From the NCBI RefSeq assembly GCF_000011365.1, contig NC_004463.1, positions 5,194,001 through 5,258,000 on the forward strand: 64,000 nucleotides of DNA, written 5' to 3'. The notes beneath the pieces were generated by a model, which was not told the origin of the DNA, searched no databases, and worked only from the letters and a program-made list of their open reading frames with translations. The stretch comes from Bradyrhizobium diazoefficiens USDA 110. Its GTDB lineage: Bacteria; Pseudomonadota; Alphaproteobacteria; Rhizobiales; Xanthobacteraceae. Of this stretch, positions 56,618 through 64,000 are shown in pieces; the stretch's first letter is position 1, and each line of letters opens with the position of its first letter. Position numbers and translations under genes: made by a program.

Positions 56618-58378
56618 CTACTGGCTCGGGTGCCCCTGACCCTTCTTGAGCTGTTCCATGACCTGATCCAGGTTGTAGCTCGCGGGATCCTGAAGGGGTG
56701 GGAACTCCTTGTAGGATTCCAGCTCCTTCAGCCACAGCACCTGCCCGATGGGCAGCAGGTTCCAGTCGTATATGTAAGCCGTGACCGGCCCGGCGAGCGC
56801 GCCGCTGAACCAGAAACTCGCCTTTTTCTCATCGCCCCACGACGTCTCGAATGGATCGCGCTTGAGGTTAACCATGCCGGCTGCGAACTGGGTCTGGACT
56901 CCCGGCGAGAGGAAGCCCGTCGCGGTTTCGGGCGCGATCGCGAAATACATCTTCCAATTCTTGTAGCGCACCGCCGACGGGTGGCTGCTGGAATAGTAGA
57001 AGAAGGTATCGCGCGCCGACTTCTCCGAACGTCCCGAGAGGTACTCGGTCTGGTCGAAGCCATCGAGCCTGGTCTTGACGATGCCCGGATAGGCGCCGGC
57101 CATGATCCGCTTGTTCAGCGCATCGCCCTTGGCTCCGCCGGCGATATTGACAAGCGTGGGCAGCCAGTCGAGCGACGCGAAGATGTCGTTCTTGACCGTT
57201 CCAGGTTTGATGACACCCGGCCAGCGAATGACACACGGAGCGCGCATGCCGCCTTCCCAGGTGTTCATCTTCGAGCCCTTGAACGGGGTCGTGCCGCCGT
57301 CCGGGTAGGTGAACGTCTCGGCGCCGTTGTCGGTGGTGAACACGACGATCGTATTGTCGAGTTGGCCCATGTCCTGGAGCTTCTTCAGCACGTAGCCAAT
57401 GTTGTCATCCATCTGCTTCATGCCGGCTTCGTTGACGCCCCAGTCCTTGCCACCCGGTTCGCCGACCATTGCCATGTACTTGTCGTTAAGCACGGTCGTC
57501 ACATGCATGCGCGCCGGGTTGTACCAGACGAAGAAAGGCTTGCCCGTCGTCTTCGGGTCGTTGCGATCGATGAAGTCGATGACCTTGGCCGAGATTTCCT
57601 CGTCGACACCCTTCGATCGCTCGAGCGTCAGCGGGCCCTGGTCGATGCACTGCTGAGTCCTGGATGTACCATCCGACTTGCACGACAGGACGTTGCGCGG
57701 AGGCGTCAGGCAAACCGTCGTTAGCGGATCGACCGCGCCCGGTACTTCCGGGATACCGGGGATCGGCGTATTCTTGCATGGCGGGGCAACCGTCTGCTGG
57801 GTCGGGGACTTGTTGATGTCCGGGAAGCTCACGCCCTGCATCGCATCGAGGTGATATAGGTAGCCCCAGTATTCCTGGAAGCCATGCGCGGTCGGCAGCG
57901 CGTCGGTGTGGTCGCCGAGATGGTTCTTGCCGAACTCGCCGGTGTTGTAGCCGAGATCGAGCAGGAATTTCGCGATGGACGGGGTGCCGGGCCGCAGATA
58001 GGACGGGCTGCCGGGCAGTTGCGGAGGTATCATCCCGGTGCGCAGCGGATTCATGCCGGTGAAAAAGGCATTGCGGCCGGCCGTGCAGCTCTGCTCGGCG
58101 TAATAGTGCATGAAGATCGCGCCTTCGTTGCCGATGCGATCGATGTTGGGCGTTTCCCCGACCATCAGGCCGCGGTGGTAGATGCTCGGCTGCATCCAGC
58201 CGATGTCGTCGCCCATGATGAAGAGGATATTGGGTTTCTGTGCCGGCTGTGCGGTTGCCGGCGTGCTGGTCGGCCCGGACAGCGACATCAACATCGTCGC
58301 GCCAAGCAGCGATGCGCAGGACCGCTTGTGCCAACCAGGTGTCTTGCGTGACTTGTCGGGCAATATAGTACTCAACAT
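56618..58378 (-). CDS. Periplasmic arylsulfatase (sulfatase 1)
   Basis: 586 residues. A leader SCASLLGATMLMSLSGPTST precedes KPNILFIMGDDIGWMQPSIY with the calcium Asp pair. The formylglycine site is CTAGRNAFFTG, the C-x-A-x-R form rather than C-x-P-x-R. IVVFTTDNGAETFTYPDGG carries the second metal cluster. Several extra cysteines (PPCKNTPIP, VCLTPPRNVLSCKSD, QCIDQG) form an insertion near residues 200-250. It lies 16 nt downstream of the FGE gene, so enzyme and activator are co-made. ATG 58378 follows GGAGAGCGTAACC. Sequence upstream in frame overlaps the FGE gene and is rejected. Confidence 0.94.
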   Translation of the reverse strand: MLSTILPDKSRKTPGWHKRSCASLLGATMLMSLSGPTSTPATAQPAQKPNILFIMGDDIGWMQPSIYHRGLMVGETPNIDRIGNEGAIFMHYYAEQSCTAGRNAFFTGMNPLRTGMIPPQLPGSPSYLRPGTPSIAKFLLDLGYNTGEFGKNHLGDHTDALPTAHGFQEYWGYLYHLDAMQGVSFPDINKSPTQQTVAPPCKNTPIPGIPEVPGAVDPLTTVCLTPPRNVLSCKSDGTSRTQQCIDQGPLTLERSKGVDEEISAKVIDFIDRNDPKTTGKPFFVWYNPARMHVTTVLNDKYMAMVGEPGGKDWGVNEAGMKQMDDNIGYVLKKLQDMGQLDNTIVVFTTDNGAETFTYPDGGTTPFKGSKMNTWEGGMRAPCVIRWPGVIKPGTVKNDIFASLDWLPTLVNIAGGAKGDALNKRIMAGAYPGIVKTRLDGFDQTEYLSGRSEKSARDTFFYYSSSHPSAVRYKNWKMYFAIAPETATGFLSPGVQTQFAAGMVNLKRDPFETSWGDEKKASFWFSGALAGPVTAYIYDWNLLPIGQVLWLKELESYKEFPPLQDPASYNLDQVMEQLKKGQGHPSQ

Positions 58379-58394
58379 GGTTACGCTCTCCTGT

Positions 58395-59390
58395 TTAATA
58401 TGCGTCAGCGGCTCCTCGCCTGACGCACCGAAAGCCGAGATGACTCGTGGAAGTATCGATCGGCTCCGCATGCCGCGCAGCCGGCCGGTAGCGTCGGCAG
58501 TAATTCGGCGCGCACAAATGCGAGCCGCCTTTGATGACCTTTCGTGGAATCTTGACGTTGGTCGTTCTGGGGTCGTAGCTATCGGCCTCACGGCCGCCGC
58601 GCGGGTTCTCTGGAATGCAACAGGCTTTTGCAGCGTCGGCTTCATGCCGAGGCGAGTACCAGTCGGACGTCCACTCCCAGACGTTGCCGATCATATCGTG
58701 CAGCCCGTATCCGTTCGGCGGGAATGCGGTGACCGGCGAAGTCCGTTCGTATCCATCGTCCCTGGTGTTTTGGCGCGGAAATTCGCCCTGCCAGGTGTTG
58801 GCCATGTGGCGGCCGTCCGGCGCAAAAACATCTCCCCACGCGAACTCGGCGCCATCCAGCCCGCCGCGCGCCGCAAATTCCCATTCCGCTTCGGTCGGCA
58901 AATCCTTGCCAGCCCATCTTGCGTAGGCGAGCGCATCGCTGAAGGCCACATGCACCACGGGATGATCGTCCAGCCCACGGATGTCGCTGCCCGGCCCGTA
59001 GGGATGTCGCCAGTCCGCGCCCTTGGCGAAGGTCCACCACTGGCTGAAGTCCCGGAGACTGACCGGGTGCGCGGGCGGAGAGAACACCAGCGAGCCCGCG
59101 TAGATCATATGCGGGAGCATTCCGGGATAGTCCTTTGGATCGGGCGTGATCTCGGCAACGGTGACGTGGCCGGTAGCCTTGGCGAACGCCTTGAATTGCC
59201 GGTTCGTCACTGGATGGCAATCCATCCAGAACGCATCCACGGTGACGCGGTGAACCGGCGCTTCCTCCGGATAGTGCCGATCCGAACCCATGCGAAACGT
59301 GCCGCCCGGCACGTACAGCATCCCCTCACCTGCTGGTTGCTGGTACGATTGTCCGGAATCAGGCGACGATTTCGTATCAGCCAGCTTCAT
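58395..59390 (-). CDS. Formylglycine-generating enzyme (SUMF1 family)
   Basis: 331 residues. FGE oxidises the sulfatase active-site Cys to Calpha-formylglycine using O2 and copper. Marks: YVPGGTFRMGSDRHYPEEAP at the start, the PTEAEWEFAARGG block, GNVWEWTSDWY, and the catalytic pair in GGSHLCAPNYCRRYRPAAR, which aligns with the active-site cysteines of known FGEs. No signal peptide, so it acts in the cytoplasm before export of the sulfatase. GGCGGAGACCGGC precedes ATG 59390. First gene of the sulfatase series; FNR/FixK box at 59456-59469. Confidence 0.95.
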   Translation of the reverse strand: MKLADTKSSPDSGQSYQQPAGEGMLYVPGGTFRMGSDRHYPEEAPVHRVTVDAFWMDCHPVTNRQFKAFAKATGHVTVAEITPDPKDYPGMLPHMIYAGSLVFSPPAHPVSLRDFSQWWTFAKGADWRHPYGPGSDIRGLDDHPVVHVAFSDALAYARWAGKDLPTEAEWEFAARGGLDGAEFAWGDVFAPDGRHMANTWQGEFPRQNTRDDGYERTSPVTAFPPNGYGLHDMIGNVWEWTSDWYSPRHEADAAKACCIPENPRGGREADSYDPRTTNVKIPRKVIKGGSHLCAPNYCRRYRPAARHAEPIDTSTSHLGFRCVRRGAADAY

Positions 59391-59455
59391 GCCGGTCTCC
59401 GCCCCGTGTGTCGTTGGCCTGCGCTGCTACGGAGGGGGAACGCCCGACTTCCAGG

Positions 59456-59469
59456 TTGATCTAGATCAA
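59456..59469 (-). promoter_or_regulatory. FNR/FixK-type box upstream of the FGE gene
   Basis: TTGAT-CTAG-ATCAA is a perfect 14-bp palindrome equal to the FNR consensus TTGAT-N4-ATCAA, which FixK2-type regulators of Bradyrhizobium also read. Its centre lies 72 bp before the ATG; a start site 41.5 bp downstream would leave a leader of about 30 nt. The opposite direction has no gene for over 500 bp, so the FGE-sulfatase operon is the natural target. Confidence 0.7.
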
Positions 59470-60010
59470 AGGGGCCCGGTCGGGTCATTCACGACGGCGC
59501 TGGATCGCCAGCAAGCCCTGCCATGTCCGCTGCGCCATCAAAACCGAAGCAGATTCAGAACATTAGGACATCGCACCGGCAGCCATCGGCTACTTTGTAT
59601 GGGGTTGTTCTTCGATAATTTGATCGTCCGGTCACAAAAGCCTCAGGCCGAACCTGATCTCATTCTCTTTAGCGGCCTCGCGACCAACGCGTTCCAGGCT
59701 CCGACACCGGACCCTCGAATCATACGCGACGAACTCAGCGATTTTGAATGGTTCGGGATTCAGAGAGCTTGCCGGAAAAGAAGGAGCAAGCACAAACATT
59801 CCGCCGGAGCGAAATCGCATGAACGCGATCTGCTTCCGGCATTCGCCAAATTTTTTAATCCGAATTTTGCTGCGTGCTGATCTACGCCACAGTTCACGGC
59901 AGCGTCTCGGCCTAGCGACTGCTGTCTATGCAATACTGGATCGCCCGCTTTCGCGGGCAATGGCAGTTTCCTTGTGGCGATGGCCTGCCCTACTCCTCAG
60001 GCCCTACGCC
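59470..60010. other. Gene-poor stretch between the FGE box and the NlpD-like gene
   Basis: No convincing gene; the frames present lack family features. A small hairpin GCCCGC-TTTC-GCGGGC with ACTGGATC flank (59935-59967) resembles a short Bradyrhizobium repeat fragment and may terminate the NlpD-like gene on the minus strand. Confidence 0.45.
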
Positions 60011-61396
60011 TCACGCCCCGTTCAGGAATTGAAGCGGGTCAACCGGACTCGATCCCTTGCGGATCTCGAAGTGGAGCTGCGGCGACGCCACCTCTCCGGA
60101 TTGACCCGACTTGGCAATGACCTGACCGCGCTTGATGGTATCGCCGCGCTTCACCAACAGCTCACTCGCATGGGCATATGCGGTGACGTAGCCGTTGGAG
60201 TGCCGAACCAGGACCAGATTGCCGTAACCTTTCAGCTCGTTGCCGGAATAGGCGACGACGCCGTCTTCAGCCGCCTTGACCGGCGTCCCCTCGGGCACAG
60301 CGAGATTGATGCCGTCGTTGGACTTGCCGTTGGTCTTGGCGCCGTAGGTCGTGACCACCTTGCCGCGCACCGGCCAGCGGAAAGTCGGCAGCGCGCTGGT
60401 GGTCTCCGCAGCTTTCGCAGGTGCCTCGACAGCCTTCTCTTCGACATTGGCGGTGGCCTGCGCCAGGCGCGCGCTCTGCACCGGCGCGGCGACAGCGGCC
60501 ATCTTGGTGGCAGGCGCCGGAGCGGCCGCAACCGGCTGGAGTGTACCGGCGACCGGGGCTGCCCCGACTGGCGCAGCAACAGGTGCAGCGACGGCGGCGG
60601 TCTTCGCGCCGGGAACGGTCAGCTTGGTGCCGAGCTTGAGCTTCGCCGACGGATCGAGGCCGTTGGCGCGGGCCAGTTCAGCCGCCGAGATGTGATTCTT
60701 GCGGGCGATGCTGGCGAGCGTGTCGCCGCGGTTGACGAAGTGCATGCTCGGCGGCGCGGCGACGGCCGCAACCGGCTTCGCCGCCGGCGCCGCGGCGACG
60801 GGAGCCATCGCCGGCGCGGGTGCAGCCGCGGTCGCGCCCGGATGCGGGATGATCAGCTGCTGGCCTGGCGAGAGCGCACGTGGCCCCTTGTAGCCATTGG
60901 CGGCGAGGATCGCCTGCGGCGTGACGTGATAACGCTTGGCCAGCACGTCGAGCGTGTCGCTGGTGCCGACGATGATCTTGGTCCCGCCGGCCGGCTGGGC
61001 GGCCGCGACCGAGCGCGACGGCACGGTGGCCGTGGTCTCCAGATGCGGCTGCGCCGGGGGCGCGTAGGACCCGACGCCCCGCCCGCCACCGGACATCCCG
61101 CCGCCTGCCGCAACCGGATAGGATTGCGGCGCGGACACCGCCGGCGGCGGCAAGGGCTGCGACTGGTAATAACCGGGCTGCGTCTGCGGCCGCGAATATT
61201 GCGGCAACTCACGCTGCGGCGGCGGTGCCTGCTGCACCGAACCGGTCTGATCGGAGGCAAAAGGATTGGAGAAGTTCGACTGGGACAGCCGCGACGACAT
61301 GTCGGCGCTGCACCCAGCGAAGCTGAAGGAGATCAGCGCCAGCACCGCGACCTGCGGTACGCGGCGCGAGTAAAGCAACTCGGCGACGACAGACAT
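60011..61396 (-). CDS. nlpD: NlpD-like LysM/LytM lipoprotein with degenerate zinc site
   Basis: 461 residues. MSVVAELLYSRRVPQVAVLA ends in lipobox FAGC, so it is a lipoprotein. A Gln/Pro-rich linker is followed by LysM 1 (IIVGTSDTLDVLAKRYHV), LysM 2 (HFVNRGDTLASIARKNHI), a long Ala-rich linker, and a C-terminal M23 (LytM) domain. In that domain the zinc ligands are lost: NDGIN stands for HxGxD and SPQLHFE for PHLHFE. It is therefore probably an activator of cell-wall amidases like NlpD or DipM, acting in cell division. It is followed upstream by pcm and surE, the classic surE-pcm-nlpD order. Confidence 0.9.
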   Translation of the reverse strand: MSVVAELLYSRRVPQVAVLALISFSFAGCSADMSSRLSQSNFSNPFASDQTGSVQQAPPPQRELPQYSRPQTQPGYYQSQPLPPPAVSAPQSYPVAAGGGMSGGGRGVGSYAPPAQPHLETTATVPSRSVAAAQPAGGTKIIVGTSDTLDVLAKRYHVTPQAILAANGYKGPRALSPGQQLIIPHPGATAAAPAPAMAPVAAAPAAKPVAAVAAPPSMHFVNRGDTLASIARKNHISAAELARANGLDPSAKLKLGTKLTVPGAKTAAVAAPVAAPVGAAPVAGTLQPVAAAPAPATKMAAVAAPVQSARLAQATANVEEKAVEAPAKAAETTSALPTFRWPVRGKVVTTYGAKTNGKSNDGINLAVPEGTPVKAAEDGVVAYSGNELKGYGNLVLVRHSNGYVTAYAHASELLVKRGDTIKRGQVIAKSGQSGEVASPQLHFEIRKGSSPVDPLQFLNGA

Positions 61397-61505
61397 GGTT
61401 ACTCACTCGTACGCAACAGAACTGGTCTTTTAAGTAAACACGCGCCGAGTAAATAACGGCTTAACCCTCCCAATAAGATGTTGGCCGCACAGCCAATCCG
61501 GAAAT

Positions 61506-62156
61506 CTACAGCTCCCGCGCCACGCCGGGCAGTGCCGGCACGAAACGGACCTCGACGAGTTCCTTGCGGTCGATCCCGGTCGCGCTGCGGGTCAGACGGA
61601 TCAGCGTCTGCACCCCCTGATGCGGGCCGACGGGCGCGATCAGGATGCCGCCCACCTCGAGCCGATCGACCAGGTTCTCCGGAATCTGCTCCATGGCGGC
61701 GGTGACGATAATGCGGTCGAACGGGCCGATATTGGCAGGCAGGTTGAGACCGTCGCCCAGCATCACCTCGACATTGTGATAGTCGAGCTTCTCAAGTCTG
61801 GCGCGTGCTGCGTCCGCGAGTTTGCGGTAGCGCTCGACCGTCAGCACCTGGCCTGCGAGCCGCGACAGCACGGCGGCCTGATAGCCGGAGCCCGTGCCGA
61901 TCTCGAGCACGCGGTGCTGCTTCTGGAGCTGGAGCTGCTCGGTCATGTAGGCGACGACGAAGGGCTGGCTGATGGTCTGCCCGCACGCGATCGGCAGCGC
62001 GCTATCGCGATAGGCCACGTCGCGATCGGCCTCGTCGACGAACAGCTCGCGCGGCACCTCCTCCATGGTTCGCAGCACCGCCTGATCGCTGATGCCCCGA
62101 CGCCTCAGCGTGAGCTGAAACATCATCTTTTCCGGCGGGTGCTGATGGGAGGTCAT
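61506..62156 (-). CDS. pcm: Protein-L-isoaspartate O-methyltransferase
   Basis: 216 residues. It methylates L-isoaspartyl residues in aged proteins with SAM. Motif I is [20 protein letters not shown]; earlier [20 protein letters not shown] is the isoaspartate-binding loop; [17 protein letters not shown] and [11 protein letters not shown] are family marks. ATG 62156 ([13 protein letters not shown]) is chosen; an in-frame TTG at 62219 with AGGA upstream would add 21 residues. Lies 109 nt from the NlpD-like gene. Confidence 0.93.
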   Translation of the reverse strand: MTSHQHPPEKMMFQLTLRRRGISDQAVLRTMEEVPRELFVDEADRDVAYRDSALPIACGQTISQPFVVAYMTEQLQLQKQHRVLEIGTGSGYQAAVLSRLAGQVLTVERYRKLADAARARLEKLDYHNVEVMLGDGLNLPANIGPFDRIIVTAAMEQIPENLVDRLEVGGILIAPVGPHQGVQTLIRLTRSATGIDRKELVEVRFVPALPGVAREL

Positions 62157-62397
62157 TGCTGCCAGTGTTGTCTCGTCAGGGTCCGGATCATCGCTTGCGG
62201 AGCTCAAGGGCTGGGGCAAGAATCCTGTTCCGGCTCAGGAACTCATGATAGCCTTTCGCCGAGGCATTTGACCACAAATTGGCTTGCAGCGGACTGGCTA
62301 CGAAGGCCATTTTCAGGTGTCCGTTGGCCGAAACGCGCATTGCGTCGATTCGCGTTATCTGCGAACGTTTTCTTGATTGGGCAAGGACTCACCGACA

Positions 62398-62769
62398 ATG
62401 ACCGCGACAGGGCTTTCCGGCCGCTCTGTATTTCTCGTCGAAGACGAGGTGATGATCAGGATGATGGTCGCGGACATGCTGGAAGAGCTCGGCTACAAGG
62501 TCGCAGCTGAAGCCGGCGATATCCCCGAAGCGATGCGGCTCGCCGAAGCCACCCAGTTCGACATCGCCATCCTCGACGTCAACGTCAACGGCAAGGTGAT
62601 CTCCCCGGTCGCCGACCTGATCAAGGCGAAGGGCTGCCCGTTCATCTTCGCCACCGGCTACGGCTCCTCCGGCCTGCCCGAGCAGTATCGCGACCGGCCC
62701 GCGCTCCAGAAGCCGTTCCAGCTCGATGCGCTCGGCAGGACCATCGAGGCCGCCCTTCGCGGCGACTAG
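62398..62769 (+). CDS. Single-domain response regulator (CheY-like receiver)
   Basis: 123 residues, one receiver domain only. The acidic pair is in VFLVEDEVMIR (residues 11-21), the phospho-acceptor is Asp60 in IAILDVNVNG, the switch Thr is in FIFATGYGSSG and the Lys in LQKPFQ. No output domain, so it acts by protein-protein contact or in a phosphorelay; no histidine kinase is adjacent. It sits between surE and pcm on the opposite strand and ends 3 nt before the surE stop. Confidence 0.92.
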   Translation: MTATGLSGRSVFLVEDEVMIRMMVADMLEELGYKVAAEAGDIPEAMRLAEATQFDIAILDVNVNGKVISPVADLIKAKGCPFIFATGYGSSGLPEQYRDRPALQKPFQLDALGRTIEAALRGD

Positions 62770-62772
62770 CCG

Positions 62773-63540
62773 CTACTTCAGGGCCGCACCCAGTGCTTCG
62801 GAAAACGCTTCGTTGGTGCGGTCGAGCCTGAGCGGCGTGACCGAGACATAGCGCTCGCGCAGCGCCGCCAGATCAGTGCCCTCGGCGGGCGTATCCATCA
62901 TCGCCGCGCGCTCGAAGCCGATCCAGAAATAGGGATTGTTGCGGCCGTCCCTGCGCTCGTCGATCCTGAGGAAGCCGAGATTGCGCTTGCCCTGGCGGGT
63001 GACGCGAATGCCGAGCACATCCTCAGGCGCGCAGGACGGGAAGTTGACGTTGATGACGGTCTCCTTCGGGATGCCGGCGGCCATCACCTTGCGCAGGATG
63101 TCGGGGCCGAACGTGCGCGCGGTGTCCCACGGCGGCCGCTCGCGGGTCTCGACGCTGAACTCCTGCGACAGCGCGAACGACGGCAGCCCCAGGATGGTGC
63201 CCTCCAGCGCGCCGGCGATGGTGCCGGAATAGACGACGTCCTCGGCGACGTTGCGGCCCTTGTTGACGCCCGACAGCACGAGATCGGGCGGCTTGGTGCC
63301 CAGGATATGGCGCGCGCCCATGATGACGCAGTCGGTCGGGGTGCCACGCACGGCGAAGTGCCGCGGCCCGACCTCGCGCAGGCGCAAGGGATCGTTCAGC
63401 GACAGCGAATGCGACACGCCGGACTGGTCGAGCTCGGGCGCCACCACCCAGACGTCGTCGGACAATGCCCGCGCGATCTCCTCCACGACCTTGAGGCCGG
63501 GAGCGTGAATGCCGTCGTCATTGGTGCAGAGAATGCGCAT
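62773..63540 (-). CDS. surE: 5'/3'-nucleotidase SurE
   Basis: 255 residues. A survival-protein nucleoside-monophosphate phosphatase. The metal-binding start is [20 protein letters not shown] (Asp-Asp), followed by [17 protein letters not shown] with the active-site loop, [10 protein letters not shown] and [31 protein letters not shown] 63540 is the family start; an in-frame extension upstream is rejected. It belongs to the surE-pcm-nlpD group. Confidence 0.96.
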   Translation of the reverse strand: MRILCTNDDGIHAPGLKVVEEIARALSDDVWVVAPELDQSGVSHSLSLNDPLRLREVGPRHFAVRGTPTDCVIMGARHILGTKPPDLVLSGVNKGRNVAEDVVYSGTIAGALEGTILGLPSFALSQEFSVETRERPPWDTARTFGPDILRKVMAAGIPKETVINVNFPSCAPEDVLGIRVTRQGKRNLGFLRIDERRDGRNNPYFWIGFERAAMMDTPAEGTDLAALRERYVSVTPLRLDRTNEAFSEALGAALK

Positions 63541-63728
63541 GCGAAAGGTCGATTCCTGAAGGGGTCTGAGCCGTCTTATCCGGCTGGGACCGATCAGGCA
63601 AACCGGCCACCGCGCAGATCTCATCTGTGATCCCGCTTATTGCCGCAGCGCAGCACGCGGCCGGCTTCGGTTCCCGACGCTTGCTTCCGGATGCCGCCCA
63701 CCTGTTCGAGCCCGGTGCCCGTACAAGG

Positions 63729-63998
63729 CTAGCGGCGGATGCGCCATTGCGGCAGGAAGCGTGCGAGTCTGCCTTCGGCATACAACTTCATCGCCGGTAC
63801 GACCGGACTGACAACCGGAGTCTCAATCACGCCGAGCGCCTCCAGCTCTGCAACGATCGGATCCGGCGCCGGCGTCTGCGGAAAACGCTCGCGTGCCACT
63901 GTCAGCGCCTTGTCGAAATCCGCAGCATTGACGCCGGGCTTGGCTCGCCGGCTCTGCACGAGATCCTCGTCCCAGAGCCGCGCGATCTCGATGTCGAG
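63729..63998 (-). CDS. C-terminal fragment of an unrecognised protein
   Basis: The last 89 residues or so of a gene that continues past the window end: EIARLWDEDLVQSRRAKPGV, NAADFDKALTVARERFPQTP, then LEALGVIETPVVSPVVPAMK and LARFLPQWRIRR at the stop. The helical, charged pattern gives no family assignment. It lies 188 bp upstream of surE on the same strand. A frame-internal GTG could be misread as a start, but codons before it continue sensibly to the edge, so a truncated longer gene is favoured. Confidence 0.5.
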   Translation of the reverse strand, partial: LDIEIARLWDEDLVQSRRAKPGVNAADFDKALTVARERFPQTPAPDPIVAELEALGVIETPVVSPVVPAMKLYAEGRLARFLPQWRIRR

Positions 63999-64000
63999 CA

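Noticed and set aside
58379..58645. N-terminal extension of sulfatase 1 to 58645
   Set aside because: It overlaps the FGE coding sequence, has no signal or family match, and the ATG at 58378 follows GGAGAGCG and leads to a proper exported sulfatase start.
59744..61456. 570-residue plus-strand frame opposite the NlpD-like gene
   Set aside because: Arg/Gly-rich, no domain, while the minus strand has lipobox, LysM and LytM domains.

Overview
The window is high-GC alphaproteobacterial chromosome, most likely Bradyrhizobium or a close relative in the Nitrobacteraceae. I infer this from protein wording (Kup, GyrA, UvrA, TrmFO, SecDF), Omp31-type porins, a DUF1217 flagellar-type protein, GTTC-N7-GTTC LexA boxes, a TTGAT-N4-ATCAA FNR/FixK box, and several intergenic palindromic elements that I recall as abundant in Bradyrhizobium. 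No rRNA, tRNA, CRISPR array, transposase or prophage was found; most of the window is core-like.

Layout. 1-2453 (minus): coaD, a periplasmic cyclophilin, a TonB-like exported protein, a cytoplasmic cyclophilin and the start of queA. 2711-5040 (plus): a small exported peptide and the K+ transporter kup. 5164-9154 (minus): gyrA, a DUF2306 membrane protein and ssb. 9603-15558 (plus): three paralogous Omp31-like porins with near-identical terminators, then uvrA. ssb and uvrA each keep a LexA box, so the porins appear to separate an SOS pair. 15601-16035 holds a decayed DUF433/DUF5615 toxin-antitoxin module. 16135-26828: HAD hydrolase, nucleoside hydrolase, an MxaD-like/beta-propeller pair, a ~0.5 kb repeat-type region, an ABC-type ATPase, a five-repeat DUF1217 protein, a PPC-domain protein with an acyl-CoA synthetase, and two small exported proteins. 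27199-32775 is a 1,858-residue secreted adhesin-like protein with a CtrA-type box upstream.

32885-44300 carries another porin, small stress or envelope proteins, two GNAT paralogues, a frameshifted TPR gene, a lytic transglycosylase, DUF1127, trmFO, an unusual kinase-like/acyl-CoA-ligase-tail fusion, and CAP and GFA proteins. 44326-52359 has a class V aminotransferase, threonine ammonia-lyase, homologues of the mitochondrial complex I assembly factors NDUFAF6 and NDUFAF3, secF, secD, yajC and a DUF815 ATPase.

52436-59469 is the most distinctive system: on the minus strand a formylglycine-generating enzyme, a sulfatase, a 15-codon leader-like ORF, an exported HAD phosphatase, an outer-membrane channel and a second sulfatase, with a perfect FNR/FixK-type palindrome just upstream of the first gene. 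This reads as a periplasmic sulfate-ester scavenging module possibly switched by oxygen. 60011-64000 holds an NlpD-like LysM/LytM lipoprotein with lost zinc ligands, pcm, a single-domain response regulator, surE and the tail of an unrecognised gene.
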